A DNA stretch of 64,000 nucleotides from assembly GCF_040869045.1 (NCBI RefSeq), contig NC_090323.1:260280392-260344391 (forward strand). Direction: 5' to 3'. The stretch is from Eurosta solidaginis (lineage: Eukaryota > Arthropoda > Insecta > Diptera > Tephritidae). The position numbers were made by a program, and so were the translations under genes. The notes under the pieces are model-generated. The model was not told the DNA's origin and made no database searches. It saw nothing but the letters and a program-made list of their open reading frames with translations. Below, in pieces: positions 33,501 to 45,603 of the stretch. The first letter of the stretch is position 1. Every line of letters starts with the position of its first letter.

Positions 33501-34757
33501 TTAGTCTGGTTCTACTATGAAATATCTTCTTTGAAAACGGCTCACTAATACCTTCAACTCATCAAGTGTTTTGGCCGGTAACAGTAGATGTGTATTTGGC
33601 ACTACATTGCCTATGCCGTCTATTATGAAATCGATGATTTCAGTTTCGCATATGTTTGCCCGTTTTCCTATTGTCTGCATCAATAGAACGTAGCAATGTA
33701 ATGACTCGCTCTTTTTGTCCCATTTGCGTCTTCCCAACATCTTATAAACTTCGTTCCTCTGTATCGGCTCGTCAAATTCCGTCGTAAGGGCCTTTTTTAA
33801 CTCGGCATAGCTTGACGCTTTGGTGGTGGTAAGGAAAACTTTGGCTGTTCCCGCCAGGCAGCGACGAAAAGCCAGCAATTTAAATCGTTCGTCTACTCTT
33901 GACAACTCCATTACTTCTTCGAAGTCTTGAAGAAAATGTTCCACCGTCACTGATATATCATCACCACTGAACTTGGGAATAGCATGCTCTATATCGGCAA
34001 AATCCAGTCTACGTTGCTGTTGTACCCCAGTACTAGCTCTTAACTCGTCGATTTCCTTCATTAATTTTAACATTTCCATACGTTTTCGTAGCGCCACCAG
34101 TTCGTCATTCACACTTATGGTCGTGGCTCTTACGTGAATTGGGGCAGATTTTGATGGGGCGGCAGCAAAAACATCGTAAACAGCAGGCGTTGAATTGAAT
34201 TCAACCAAAACATCGGTAGTAGAGACAGTTGAACGGCAGTGGCGACAGAGCAGACGGTAGCGGCGGCAGAATAGACGGCAGTGGCGGCAGCAAAAACATC
34301 GTTAACGGCAGGTGTTGAATTGAATTCAACCCAAAACATCGGTAGTAGAGGCAGTTCGAACGGCAGTGGCGTCAGAGCAGACGGTAGCGGCGGCAGAACA
34401 GACGGCAGTGGCGACAGCAAAAATATCGTGAACGGCAGGTGTTGAATTGAATTGAACCAAAACATCGGTAGTAGAGACAGTTGAAACGGCAGAGGTATCA
34501 ATAGAAACGGCAGCTTTTATCTCAATCATTTCGTCCGGAATGTTCTCCAATATATTCGTGTTCGGAGTGGTATTCATCGTATTTGCGGAGCTATTATCTC
34601 CCACGCCAACTATATTTTGCAGTAATCTGCGTAATTGTATAATGTTGGCAGTAGGAGGGAAATCCACACTATTTTCAGTGAAAACCTTGACAATGTTCTC
34701 TCGAGCATCCATTTCACAAAATAGTTTTTTATAATAGTGCGCGAGGTTCGTTAACAC
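33501..34757 (-). CDS. Gag of the gag-only LTR element (interrupted)
   Basis: The N-terminal part (34757-34326, start near MDARENIVKVF) has a short helix-rich motif IIQLRRLLQNIVG. The C-terminal part (34208-33501) has a retrotransposon gag capsid core: IPKFSGDDISVTVEHFLQDF, FRRCLAGTAKVFL, LDELKVLVSRFQRRYF. The two parts are in the same frame, but the stretch between (34209-34325) is broken by a minisatellite of 123-127-bp units coding for FNSTPAV...TTDV. No zinc knuckle is seen. TAA at 33503-33501 is only 15 bp before the TTA insertion site, so gag was probably the only gene. Confidence 0.7.
34190..34480 (-). repeat. Minisatellite inside gag, about 2.5 units
   Basis: GTTGAATTGAATTCAACC occurs at about 34190, 34313 and (variant) 34440. 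Each is followed by AAAACATCGGTAGTAGAG and a run of GGCAG(C/T)GGCG motifs. Unit length is not a multiple of three, which destroys the frame in the middle. Confidence 0.85.
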
Positions 34758-34765
34758 ACCTGAGA

Positions 34766-34993
34766 TGTAATTTCTAGCTTCGATGGTTAATGAAACAGCA
34801 GAAACGTCCGGATTAATTATCTTAATTCTTTATTCCTCAGTCGTCAATCCAATAATGAACCGGAAGTCCACAATCTTCTCTTTTCTTCCTTTACAGTGAT
34901 GTATTTTTGCATATTCTATTAATTAATTCCCATGGTTGTATTTTTTGCTTATTCTGTTACATTAGTTGACATGGTTGCATTTATGATCTTACA
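34766..34993 (-). repeat. 5' LTR of the gag-only element
   Basis: 228 bp, TGTAATTTCTAGC ... ATGATCTTACA, followed by AATC. On the minus strand gag starts just past its end. No standard TGG-type primer site follows it on the minus strand (TCTCAGGTGTGTTAACG). Confidence 0.85.
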
Positions 34994-35037
34994 AATCCTT
35001 GCCAACGATTAGCACTGGTGCAATAATATTTCCTTTA

Positions 35038-35568
35038 TACTAGGTTCAAACACACACCAAATTGGCAATTTATACTATTTGGGCAATTTATTACGCAATT
35101 TGTCATATTATAAATTGTAATAATAAATTGCCAATTTAAATAAAATTGCGTAATAAATTGTTTCAAACTGCAAATGCAACATTGTAAAGTGTGTTTATTG
35201 AGTATATTTAAAAGTCAGTTACGCATGGCTGAACTATATGGTTGGCTCATCTCTTCAGCTGATTTTATGTCTTTCATTTCCCTGGAGTAGGGATTGTCAA
35301 AAGAAGATGGCAAAATCAAAATGAAACCAAGACATTGAACACATTTTCTTACAACACACAAAAATTTCAAAATTTTATGTTTTCATTCCATTCCATTCAC
35401 CTAATACCAACACGCACATTTTGACAGTCTCAACAAAGACATGTTCTTACTGCAGAGATGAGCCAACCAGCTATCAAATTACTATTGTGTAAGCTAAATA
35501 GAGTTGTATGAACACCATGCAATTTAAATCGAAATAGCCTCAATTTATTTTTCTGTTTGAACATAGCA
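35038..35568. mobile_element. MITE with a second inverted-repeat element inside
   Basis: GGTTCAAACACA (left) and TGTTTGAACATAG (right) are inverted. Inside, GGTTGGCTCATCTCT (about 35242) and its reverse complement (ending about 35470) bound a smaller element. Target duplications are not convincing. The left part is unusually rich in AATTTATTACGCAATT-type palindromes. Confidence 0.45.
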
Positions 35569-35693
35569 TTATTTACACCAGCAGACAATTAAGTGAGATA
35601 ACCCTTATTGTGTAGAATACATATGTACACCACTGAGCAAAAAAATGTCAGTTAAAATTATTTTTATCGAGACGGTCGAGCTTATACTTTATT

Positions 35694-35788
35694 AGTGCTT
35701 GTTACCGAATCTATAACCGGCAATGGACCATCAATAACACTCCCAAAACACTTCGGGCAGTGTTGTGATCGCTATAACAACCAGAACC
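35694..35788 (+). mobile_element. SINE fragment, 3' end
   Basis: GGCAATGGACCATCAATAAC then ACTCCCAAAACACTTCGGG and CGCTATAACAACC match the last 95 bp of the SINE at 53258-53675. Confidence 0.65.
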
Positions 35789-35976
35789 ATTACTATGTTA
35801 ACCAATTTCGAAACAGTATAAAAAAAAATAGATAATTGTAAACAAAAAAAAAAATAACAATTACGCTGCTCACAGTCCATTTTAATTTGGTCTGTTAATT
35901 TTACTGGCAAAGCTTTGAAATCACAAATACCACTTTAAAACAGATTTGACAATCTTTAGATTAATTAATTCCATTG

Positions 35977-37114
35977 CCCAGCCAGCATTTTTTGAAAATT
36001 TTGATCAAAAAATATTTAAATATCATACCCCAATATTATTAAAAACGTTAAATGTGATTATTCTTGAATAATCATTTATGATTCATATTTCGAAACGCTT
36101 TTTATTCATATTTGATATCATTGTAAAATTGAGCTTTAATTGTTTTAGAGTAATATTTGACCATTTTTCAGTCATTTTCTGATCATATTCGTGAACATAT
36201 TTCAATCGTTTTGGTTGAGATTTTTGAATGCGATTATCATGCATTTATTCTTCATATCTCATTCAAAATAAGAATCTACATAATAATCTTATTTCATCAC
36301 GGGAAGAAAGCTTGCGGAAGTGAAATATTTGAACCCCAGATAACTCGCAAACAAACTTGACGATATACACCTGCGACTACAACATCCAACATCAGTTATG
36401 ATCGTCATCTTAAAATACGACCCGAAACGGTATGTTGAAGCCGTATCCAGGTATGTCAAGGTAGTTTCACTTACCTGAGGTGCAAATAGTTCACAACCTT
36501 TGTATTGTCTAACCATTATGTATTTTCTGGGACAAATGGTTGGGGACATCTTCGGTTACGTGCAGCATTTGCATTATATTGTCTTGAAGAATATATTAAT
36601 AATAAATTTTTATATACTACATATTTTTTCTGAACTTCATGATTGAAAAAATGCGTGTATGTGAAAAAAATAAGATTTTCAATGAAAACTAAAATTTTAA
36701 CAACTATAAAATTCATTATTCAGTCAACAAATATAGTCAGAAAAGATTCAGAAAGCTGAATCAAAAATGATTATAAATTTTTGATCACCTAAAGTAAACA
36801 CATTTGGTTCAAATATGATTCCAAAATGTGATTGAAAAACTATATTCAGTTTTTGATCATCAAAGGTAAGCATATTTGATTATTATCTTTGTTGATTTTT
36901 ATGAAATATTAAATTTTAATCATAGAAGGACTTCAAAAATGATTCCATAAAGTGATCGAAAAATGTTTTTCAGTTTTTGATCATCAAAAGTATTCATATT
37001 TGATTATTTCTTTTGTTCATTTGTATGATAACTCATTATTTAGTCAGATAGAGTAATCAAATTGTATTGATTTGTGGGGAAATTCAAAATTTAATCACCT
37101 AAATGCTGAGTGGG
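35977..37114. mobile_element. Non-autonomous inverted-repeat element, 1.1 kb
   Basis: CCCAGCCAGCATTT at the left and AAATGCTGAGTGGG at the right are inverted with two mismatches. Inside, TTTTTGATCATCAAA(A/G)GTA and ATATTTGATTAT recur in imperfect units of about 125 bp (36770-37020). No coding region. Confidence 0.5.
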
Positions 37115-37414
37115 TGGTAATTGTGAAAAAAAAGTAAGAGATAACATAAACACAAGAAATTTTTGAGTAAAAAACTTATTGAAAATATAAATGAGCTTCA
37201 AAACTTAAAAGAAATTGTCAATATTAAAAAAAAATTTTGTTGCCGTGAAAATTAAAAAAAATACAAATTAAAAATTGCTTTAATTAGTTTTCGAAATACA
37301 ATTAATGTTTTTATAAAATAAATAAATAACTGACAAAGTTTGCAAGTAAGTTGTGTTGCTATTTTTCTACTAGAAGGTGTATATGTAAACACTTTTGTAG
37401 GTCCCACTTATGTA

Positions 37415-39326
37415 CACTAAATCGGACTACAACCACGCCCACTTTTTCGATATCGAAAATTTCGATAAGCCGAAAAATTGCGATAATTCATTACCAAAGA
37501 CGGATAAAGCGATGAAACTTGGTAGGTGGGTTGACCATACAACGCAGAATAGAAAATTCGTAACATTTTGGACAATGGTCGTGGTACCGCCCACTTTTAA
37601 AAGAAGATAATTTAATTGTTGAAGGTATCATGATGAAATTTGGCACGAACGTTACTCATATGACTATGTGTGCGCTGAATAAAAATTAGCAAAATCGGAT
37701 CACGAACACGCCCACTTTTAAAAAAAAAATTTTAATAGTCAAATTTTAACAAAAAATTCAATATCTTTACAGTATATAAGTAAATTATATCAACATTCAA
37801 TTTCAGTGATGATATGGTGCAACAAAATACAAAATAAAAGAAAATTTCAAAATGGGCGTAGCTCTGCCCTTTTTCATTTAATTTGTCTAGAATACTTTAA
37901 TTCCCTTCCAGAAAACATACGAGATCTGGATCTAATAGATCTGTGTTTAAAAAAAATAAAAACTTGGCTTCTTGAGTTTGATACCAACCAGATAGAAATT
38001 TTGATGTGCTACGTTGTATAATACAGCTTCATACGTATGTCTTTACTTTTATATAAGCATTGTATAGTTTTGAATTTTCTTTTTTCTGTTTTCATATGAG
38101 GAATTCTGTCAACTTAGCTTTTATCTTTTTTCTTAACATTGTTTCAAGAGCTTCATTTAGTCAATCTATTTTTGAAACATTTTATTCTCATTTTAAATAA
38201 AATTTTTTATATAAATCTTGTATTCTTTTTTGTTCACCCCACTACCACTATTTATATAATTGAAAAACATGATGTGACATAAAGCACTATTTTTATTATA
38301 TAAAATAAAGATGTCACTAACTATTCCCTATAAGTAATGATATCGTAGAGAAGTAAAATTAAGCTACCGATATATGTACATATACTTATGAGAATAATAA
38401 AATAAATTATAATAATAAATAATAATAATAATAACAACAATAATAATAATAATAGAAATAATAATAATGAATAATGAATACTTTTAATGCCATAAGTCGA
38501 ACAAAAATTGATCAATCCTTGTGAAATTTAGTAAGGGCATAACTTCTATGACGATAACTGTTTTCTGTGAAAATGGGCGTAATCGTTTGAAGCCACGACT
38601 AGTTTTTATACACAGTGAACCGTCTGTCCTTCCTCTCGGCCGTTAACGCGATAACTTGAGCAAAAATCGATACATTTTTACTAAACTTAGTTCACGTACT
38701 TATCTCGGCTCACTTTATCTTGGTATTAAAAATGGGCGAAATCCGACTATGACCACGCCCACTTTTCGATATCGAAAATTTCTAAAACTGTCATAATTCT
38801 ATACCAAATACGAAAAAGAGATGACACATGGTGATTGGATTGGTTTTTTGACGCAAAATATACCTAATGAAATATACCTAACTTTAAAAAAAACTTTGTA
38901 AAATGGATGTGACACCTACCATATTAAATAGAAGAAAATGAAAAAGTTCTGCAGGGCGAAATCAAAAGCCCTTGGAATCATGGCAGGAATACTGTTCGTG
39001 GTATTATATAAATAGATTAGCGTACCCGACAGATAATGGCCTGGGTCACACTGGTACAAATTTTGGTCGATATCTCGAAAACATCTTCACATATACAACT
39101 AAGGGCCATTCCCTTTTAAAACCCTCATTAACACCTTTTATTTGATACCCATATTGTACAAACACATTCTATAGTCGCCCTGATCAACATTTATGGCGAT
39201 ATTTCGAAAAGGCGTCCACCTACTATGGCCCACTCCCTTTTAAAATACTCAATAGCACCTTTCATTTGATACCCATATCGTACAAACACATTCTAGAGTC
39301 ACCCCTGGTCCACCTTTATAGTGATA
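37415..39326 (-). mobile_element. Satellite-bearing element, copy 3 (truncated, split)
   Basis: Reverse-oriented pieces of the 271-3537 element: ACCACGCCCACTTTTTCGAT at 37431, then the spacer, then two to three array units (39020-39326). A LINE tail splits it at 37899-38476. The array ends abruptly at GATATC where a LINE open frame begins (39327). Confidence 0.75.
37899..38476 (+). mobile_element. 5'-truncated LINE with AAT-rich tail
   Basis: It opens with coding for FNSLPENIRDLDLI and KIKTWLLEF (C-terminus of a CR1/I-like reverse transcriptase protein, stop at 38019). A 3' UTR and an AATAAT-repeat tail follow (38399-38470). It is flanked by the 8-bp direct repeat AATACTTT (37891-37898, 38477-38484), and the satellite element resumes across the site. 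Confidence 0.75.
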
Positions 39327-40401
39327 TCAGGCCAGACGTGACAGTATTGAATTATGCAACTCGAAAAACGAACATTCAAAACTGATGCAGTTATACAAGT
39401 TGTTGTAGTGCGAACACCAGCTTCGCAGTGGATTATTTTTGGAAAAATTTTGCCGGCAAAGTGGTAAATAAAAAGGCACAAAGTGCCTAGACGTTCCACC
39501 AGGAACAGCAAAATATAGTCGACTAACAAGATCAGATGAGTCGATCTCGCCCATAATGAGCTTGTGAATGAACATTACCCCGAGTAAAGTTCTTCGATTT
39601 TCTAAAGTTGGCAGATTTATAAGGAAAAGCATATTTCTATATGGTGGCAAATGCACACTGGAATCCCAGTTAAGACCACGTAGTGCAAATATAATGAATT
39701 GCTTCTGTACTGACTCAATACGCTTTATAAAGTTTTGATACCCTGGGCACCAGACACACGAACAATACTCTAAGATTGGTCGTACCAACGATGTGTAGAG
39801 GGTCTTAGTCAGATACGGATCATTAAACTCCTTGGCCCATCGCTTCACAAAACCGAGTATACCCGTTACTTTGCTTACCATTGATGAAATATGCGTATTA
39901 AAAGTCAGTTTAGGATCAAAAAGAACGCCTAGATCACTTACGACAGATATACGCTCCAAAGGCGTGCTGTTTAACGTATACGATGTCAAACTTGGCTTCA
40001 CTCGGTGAAACGTTACATCAAACAACCTAGAAAGACTGTTTTTAAACAAAACTTGTTGAGTCCGATTCGCGAGATAGCTTTCGAGCCATGCAAGTAAATG
40101 CTTTGGAAATCCAAGTAAATCAAGTTTGTAAACTAAAAGCTTATGATTGACAGAGTCAAACGCTTTATTGAAGTCGGTATAGATCACATCCGTTTGCCTA
40201 TTGTTTAAAAATCCATCCATTACAAAAGAAGCAAACTCTAGCAAGTTGGTAGTAGTTGATCTACGCGGCACAAACCCATGCTGGCAGGGCGATAATATGG
40301 AGCTACACATGTGTTGAAGTTGACATGTAATTATTCGCTCAAATGTTTTGGCAATAGCTGAAAGCTTAGCTATACCTCTATGGTTCTCTACCTTTTTTGC
40401 C
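39327..40401 (-). pseudogene. LINE reverse-transcriptase fragment
   Basis: Minus-strand frame with reverse-transcriptase blocks: KLSAIAKTFERIITCQL, LSPCQHGFVPRRSTTTNLL, VIYTDFNKAFDSVNHKLLVY, then HRVKPSLTSYTLNSTPLER and the C-terminal thumb (DLGVLFDPKLTFNTHISSM, LVRPILEYCSCVWCPGY). The stretch between DVTF and HRVKPSLT should hold the PQGS-type and catalytic YADD blocks; they are missing, so an in-frame deletion removed the active site. The 5' part is truncated at 40401. It is of CR1/Jockey type; the clade is not settled. Confidence 0.8.
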
Positions 40402-40520
40402 CAGAAACCTGGGCATCCCAACAGACAACTGATTGATGCATTATGAGGAAATACGGCACCTGAGAACTCAGCCGTATGAAGCAAAAAAATATAAGCAGGT
40501 CCTCAGTGAACTCCACAAAC

Positions 40521-43265
40521 TGTAATGGTCGCTATCAAAATTAATGTCAAACATTTTCATCGCCTACAGTTCGCGGCCAAAACTTGTCGCAGGCGATAAA
40601 ATGAAATGCTAGTTCGACGAATGGATGGCGCTGCTGTTGGTATTTGATCTAACTTATATCGCACTGAACGTACTATAAACCACAGCTAACTTCAATAAAG
40701 ACTTTCCAAAAGAAAAAAATATATATATAAAGAGCGGCAATTTCCGAAGCTATAAAAAGGCTGAACACCTAACAGTTACCCTTTTCTTTGGACAACCGCC
40801 AAGTCATCGCCGAGTACCTGATTCAATTGTCGCCTTATTCGGACTTTAAAGTCCCACTTACGAATTCCCAGGTATGTATACATGAAAGTAAAGTGTAAAA
40901 TGCCAGGTTGTTGCATTCACTTATGCACATCCCGTTTTTTTGTTACAGTGCCATAGAAATTGCAGTGGAGGGAAGAACCACACCCGACACCCAAAATCTT
41001 ACATCCACGACAGGGGTGGGTGTGGATACATTTTATTACAAGTGAAAAGGCAGAACACTAAGCAACCTATAACGGGGCAGCAACAGCCTTTTGCTTCTGT
41101 TCTGTACAGGCACCAACCACACATATGTACCAATGTACAGGCACCACTGCGCCTAGGTGTTGTACGTTACCCATTCAGGCCTTTGCCATCCAATCAGGTG
41201 CAAGACAAATCCCATCTCAATAGCCAGAGGAAAGAGGACAGGATAGGTGGTACCAGCAACCATTCGCACTAAACAAGAGTAGGGAAGAATAAGTGGAAAC
41301 CGTTAGGAAAAGATTTGAAACGAAAACGCGATAGAGTGCGGAAAGTCTAAATATATGTAGCCAAAGAGATTTGTGGCAACCAAAAAGAGTGACAGCAACA
41401 ACTACCGAACATTAGAAAACAAAGAGTTGTTACAACCAGACAAAAAAAGAAAGAAATAAGTCGAAGATTAGTTAAGTTAAAAGTGTGAATTAAATGCGAA
41501 GGGTATTATTCAATGTATACTCGTAATCAGTTAAAAAAAACATCTGAAAAGGTTGAGTAGCTAAAAGAAAACCAATCACTTATACCAGCTAGTGCCTATA
41601 AATAATCAATGTAAAAGTCATTGCCGGTGCTATTGTGTTCGGTGTTGTTGCCAATCCCAAACCCCCCGCTTAGAAAAGCAAGCGCAAAAATCTTAATTAA
41701 ATCAGAATCAGATTCAATCAAGTAAATGTTCGTATATCTCGCTGCGGACAATCAAGGAAGATATACCTATATAGATAGAAAACTACGGTTTCTATAGAAC
41801 TGTTAAGTTAGGATTTTTATGTAACGAAAGAAAACGAAATTGCTAATAAGTGCCACCAGCTGATTCCAGCTCCGACCGACCGCAACATCGCATAACAACT
41901 ACAACGATGTAAGGGCTTTCAACGCTGCAGCTGAACGCGAATTTGTAAGCACGTAAGTTATATATTTTCTATCTAATTCTTTCGCTACCATTTGTATTCA
42001 GCCGATCCATATCGCCGTAAATATGTACGTCTGCCGGCAACCCTTTTCCTTGCCTAAAGTTCATTTGCTATAGTGTTTGAAATTTTCCAGTAATGCTGAT
42101 TGGCATTTTCATAAATCGTGTATTCTCGCTCTAAGCTCACTCGCACTCGCTCAGAATAGGTAGTTGGTGTCCATACCTACATACCTACGTAATTACAAAC
42201 GTACCTATGTCGATTTGGTGACAGCTAAACACTTACATAAAATCCGGGAAAACCTTAATTGAAAACCCAACCGAAGGGATAAAATTCCACATCGAGTTGA
42301 TAATTGTTAAAGAGACATTGGCAGTTGTATTCGATTTTTTTTTGGTGTGCCTTTGATCCAATTGATCTAGTTCGGATTGCCTTTGCTTTTTTATGCAGAA
42401 CTCGCTTTGAGTGGGAAACCCAAATCCATAGAGAGATAAGAGTTTAAACTTCAACAATTTTTATTAGCCCTTTGTAAAGCCCATAAGTATGTAGGTGAAA
42501 AGTTGTTATTATTAAGAATCAAATCATAGAGTTGAAGTTTCTGGATATTTGAACTTACGAGGGTTACTCGTCATACAAGTTTGTTTAGCTAAGTTTAGTA
42601 GTAATCATTGTTTAATAAAACACCAATATGAATTTATAAAGTTGTCAAGAAAACAACCTATCATGTGTTAAGTCTTTCTGCTAATTCCTGGTAGGCATGG
42701 CAACATAAAAAGGTAAGAGAAATTAATGTGGGTATCTTCCAATGCATGTTTAGATTGAAGATCATGGTAGGGTAGGGTGCAGAATGCAAGAGTCGAATGT
42801 CACCTTAGACCTTGCACCCTAATGTACACTCATAAGGGGGAAGTTTCAAATATTCTTAAATCTAATTTTTATGTGACTTCATCATGACTTGATATTTGCT
42901 TGTTTAAACCGAGGAGGTTTCTCCTTTCTTCGGTTCTGCCCGGAGTTCTATAAATTAAAGTTTGTGTAATTGAGGTTGAGTATCGGCAAAAACCCACCCC
43001 ACGCCGAAAGAGCTAAGGCACGAGAGAGCTCCATCCGCCGAGACCCCCTCAACCTTTTGTAGTCGGGAATGCTAGGAGTCTAGTTCAGTTTTTTTGACAC
43101 TAGCTGGCATTCACCTACATTCAACTAAATGCTCCTGTGATCTCACCACATCCCGTTGTGCTATGTCCCATCGGTACCAAAACACGTTACCTCACCTACA
43201 TCTTTGGCTTCCCATTAAGGAGCCAGCGAGCACAAAGATCACATGGCATTCAACATAACATTACA
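40521..43265 (+). repeat. 5' LTR of the Osvaldo-like element, 2745 bp
   Basis: Starts TGTAATGGTCGCTATC and ends CATAACATTACA. A TATA box CTATAAAAAGG lies at 40750-40760 with CAGTT-type initiator about 22 bp on (40773). The 110-codon frame at 40940-41272 recurs in the other LTR simply because the LTRs are identical there. Confidence 0.95.
40750..40780 (+). promoter_or_regulatory. Putative LTR core promoter
   Basis: TATAAAAAGG followed by AACAGTTACC, an arthropod-like TATA plus initiator arrangement. It is repeated at 49120-49149 in the 3' LTR. Confidence 0.5.
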
Positions 43266-43273
43266 TAAATTTT

Positions 43274-43291
43274 TGGCGCCCAACGTGGGGC
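43274..43291 (+). promoter_or_regulatory. Primer binding site, tRNA-Lys type
   Basis: TGGCGCCCAACGTGGGGC, eight bases after the 5' LTR. It matches the classical tRNA-Lys primer site. Confidence 0.85.
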
Positions 43292-44094
43292 CTAGCTAAC
43301 GGTTTAAAATTGAGTTTTATAAATAGGGAAATGTTAGGTACTATTGGAAAACACCTTAAGAATATATCGTTAGCAGTCACACGCCTATTTTGGTGCGGCA
43401 GTAAAAACCTTTTCAGAGCGTTGTATCTCACTTGCCGATGTTGTGTTGATGGATTTCGTCAATCTTCCGCAGGTGTAGATATAAGAGATTTTAGGTAGTC
43501 AATAGGTCTACGATGCTGGTTATTCATTGGGGATACCATGCCGAGAACTTATTTGGGCTACCCTAGTAATTTCACCAGCTTGAGTTTAATTATGGGAAAT
43601 TACCACCGACTATAAAATAATGATACGCGCACCATAACTGCTCGTTTGTCTTCCTATGCAGTTGATAAGTCAGTATCCTACGATGGTTCTACTTAGGAAT
43701 ACTATCCTGTACAATTCCAGAATTTTGCGAATTTGGCTAAGATCGGATTCCAAAACTGATTGCTATAGGGTATAATTTTCTGGGCGGAGACCTTCCGAAT
43801 ATTGACGGAGTCAATTGGCATAGATGTCGATAGGTTTCTTGATCATTTGCCTCCAACAAATATAGATTTTGTTGTTGTCTGGAACTTGTGCGAAGCAAGA
43901 TATGCTTGTACTTGCCGAATAGCGAAATTTTTATAAATTTGGAAGTCAACTATTTAGTACCTTTCGACTATTAGTTTCAATAGCTTCTTTATACCTACTT
44001 CCATCTTATCTTAGAGTTGTATTAGAGTTTTTTTACCTTTTTGTGGTTGTATGCCAAAACCAGGAATGCTTATATATTATATCAAATAAATTAA
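43292..44094 (+). other. Untranslated leader of the Osvaldo-like element
   Basis: About 800 bp between primer site and gag ATG, with no long frame; the packaging signal would be expected here (inference). Confidence 0.5.
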
Positions 44095-45603
44095 ATGCCC
44101 ATAGAACATAGCCCGCAACGGAATCAACCGTCAGGTTCTGCCCCTATGAGCCAATGTGCTATATGTGAACAAAATTTAGTTAGTACATAGCCATGCTATG
44201 TGCTCAAATGCAAACATCTATTTCATCTGCCTTGTTTAGACGAGTGGACCGAAGGTAATCAAAGTTGTTTTACCTGTTCCCAACCGATTAGTCAACAGGA
44301 GCTGAAATCCCGTAAGCGAAATTGCCCACCTGATACCAAAACTACGTCTACGACAGCTGCAGAAGCTACGCAAATTGTAACTAGAAACATGGCTAGGATA
44401 TTGAACCTAGGTTCGTCGTCAAATACCGGTGAAGTACCGGAATTGCATAATTCCGATGCCAGTGTTATGCAATCATCTGCTTTAGATGCTAGTAATAGCG
44501 GGAATCAGGGTGAAGGCCCACCTCAAAGACAATCTATAAATAGAAGAAGAGGGAGGCCAAATAGAAATTCACGTCAGAATAACAACATTGATTACAATCG
44601 TATTCAACAAATGATCGAACAATCAATAAATCAATTTATGGCCTCTATGAATATGCGGTCAGGTACCAATCCTTGCCCGAGTTCAAGTCCCGGAAATACG
44701 CAAGGCTTAGTAGCTACAATACATGAAGCCCCGTCATCCATGGTCTCCTCGGTTTTTCTTAGGAAAACTGCGGACATAATGCAAAAATGGAACTTGCAAT
44801 TCGATGGATCCTCGGAAGGTTTAGGCGTGGAAGAATTCATTTATAGAGTCGAATCACTCACAGACGAAACTTTAGACAGCGATTTCACCGCCATGTGTAA
44901 GCACATACACATTTTATTTGTTGGTAAAGCACGGAATTGGTATTGGAGATACCATAAGCAAGTGAACCGCGTTATCTGGTCAGACATATGCAGTTCACTT
45001 CGCCAACAGTATAAAGATTATAGATCCGACTTTATGAGCAGGGAGATGATTCGATCTCGCAAACAAAAAGTCGGTGAGTCCTTTTCTGCATTTTACGAAG
45101 CAGTGGCTTCCTTAATCGATAAACAAAGTGTTAAAATTGACGAGGAAGAACTGTTAGAAATTTTACGAAATAATCTGTTACCTGAGATTAGACAGAAACT
45201 TTTGTATCAGCCCATACATTCAGTTGGTCATTTACGGCGCTTAGTAAAAATGGGAGAGAATTTGAACTACGAACTTAATCGCCCACCGGAGGGTCATAGC
45301 AAATCTAAATCGTTGCCAAATCGCCGCCAAGTATGTACAATTGAGGAATCTGGTCCCGAAGTCACAGATGATACTCCACCGGATGCGGAATTAGCAGCTC
45401 TTCAGAGTGCGCAAATAAAGTGCTGGAACTGTGAAGAGCTAGGCCATATTTGGGAGAATTGCTTAGCGGATCGCCGTACTTTTTGCTACGGATGTGGCAC
45501 TCCTAATGTATATAAGCCCCAGTGTACAAATTGCCTCAGAAAGCGTTCGGAAAACCGACAGGCGGGTGCATCCAAAAACAGCCGGATGCCCCCGAAACCA
45601 TAA
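44095..45603 (+). pseudogene. Gag with N-terminal RING-H2 finger and two zinc motifs
   Basis: From ATG at 44095 the frame begins MPIEHSPQRNQPSGS. It then shows QCAIC ... LKCKHLFHLPC ... CFTC, that is C-x2-C, C-x-H-x2-H-x2-C, C-x2-C: a complete RING-H2 pattern (about residues 20-65). TAG at 44188 interrupts it between the first and second metal pairs. A Ser/Thr- and Arg-rich linker follows, then a gag capsid core (WNLQFDGSSEGLGVEEFIYR; VGKARNWYWRYH; about residues 225-400). The end carries a zinc knuckle CWNCEELGHIWENC and a second cluster CYGCGTPNVYKPQCTNC. Apart from the TAG the frame is open. The overlap with pol (45522-45603) is in the -1 frame, as for ribosomal frameshifting. Confidence 0.85.

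Larger units (their letters stand above)
27803..34993 (-). mobile_element. Gag-only LTR retrotransposon with nested insertions
   Basis: Two 228-bp LTRs (27803-28502 after removing a 472-bp MITE insertion, and 34766-34993) differ at about five positions. They are flanked by the 4-bp direct repeat AATC (27799-27802 and 34994-34997). The internal region on the minus strand is gag (34757-33501). Then comes a TTA-flanked DNA element (28690-33483), then only 187 bp before the 3' LTR. No protease, polymerase or integrase sequence remains outside the insertion. The original element was therefore about 1.9 kb and would depend on another element for reverse transcription. Confidence 0.8.

Noticed and set aside
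38399..38470. AAT-rich stretch as an independent microsatellite
   Set aside because: It is the 3' tail of the truncated LINE, ending exactly at the AATACTTT target duplication.
40940..41272. A 110-codon protein repeated at 49309-49641
   Set aside because: It lies in the LTRs and is repeated only because the LTRs are near identical; no domain is seen, and it starts at a non-ATG codon.
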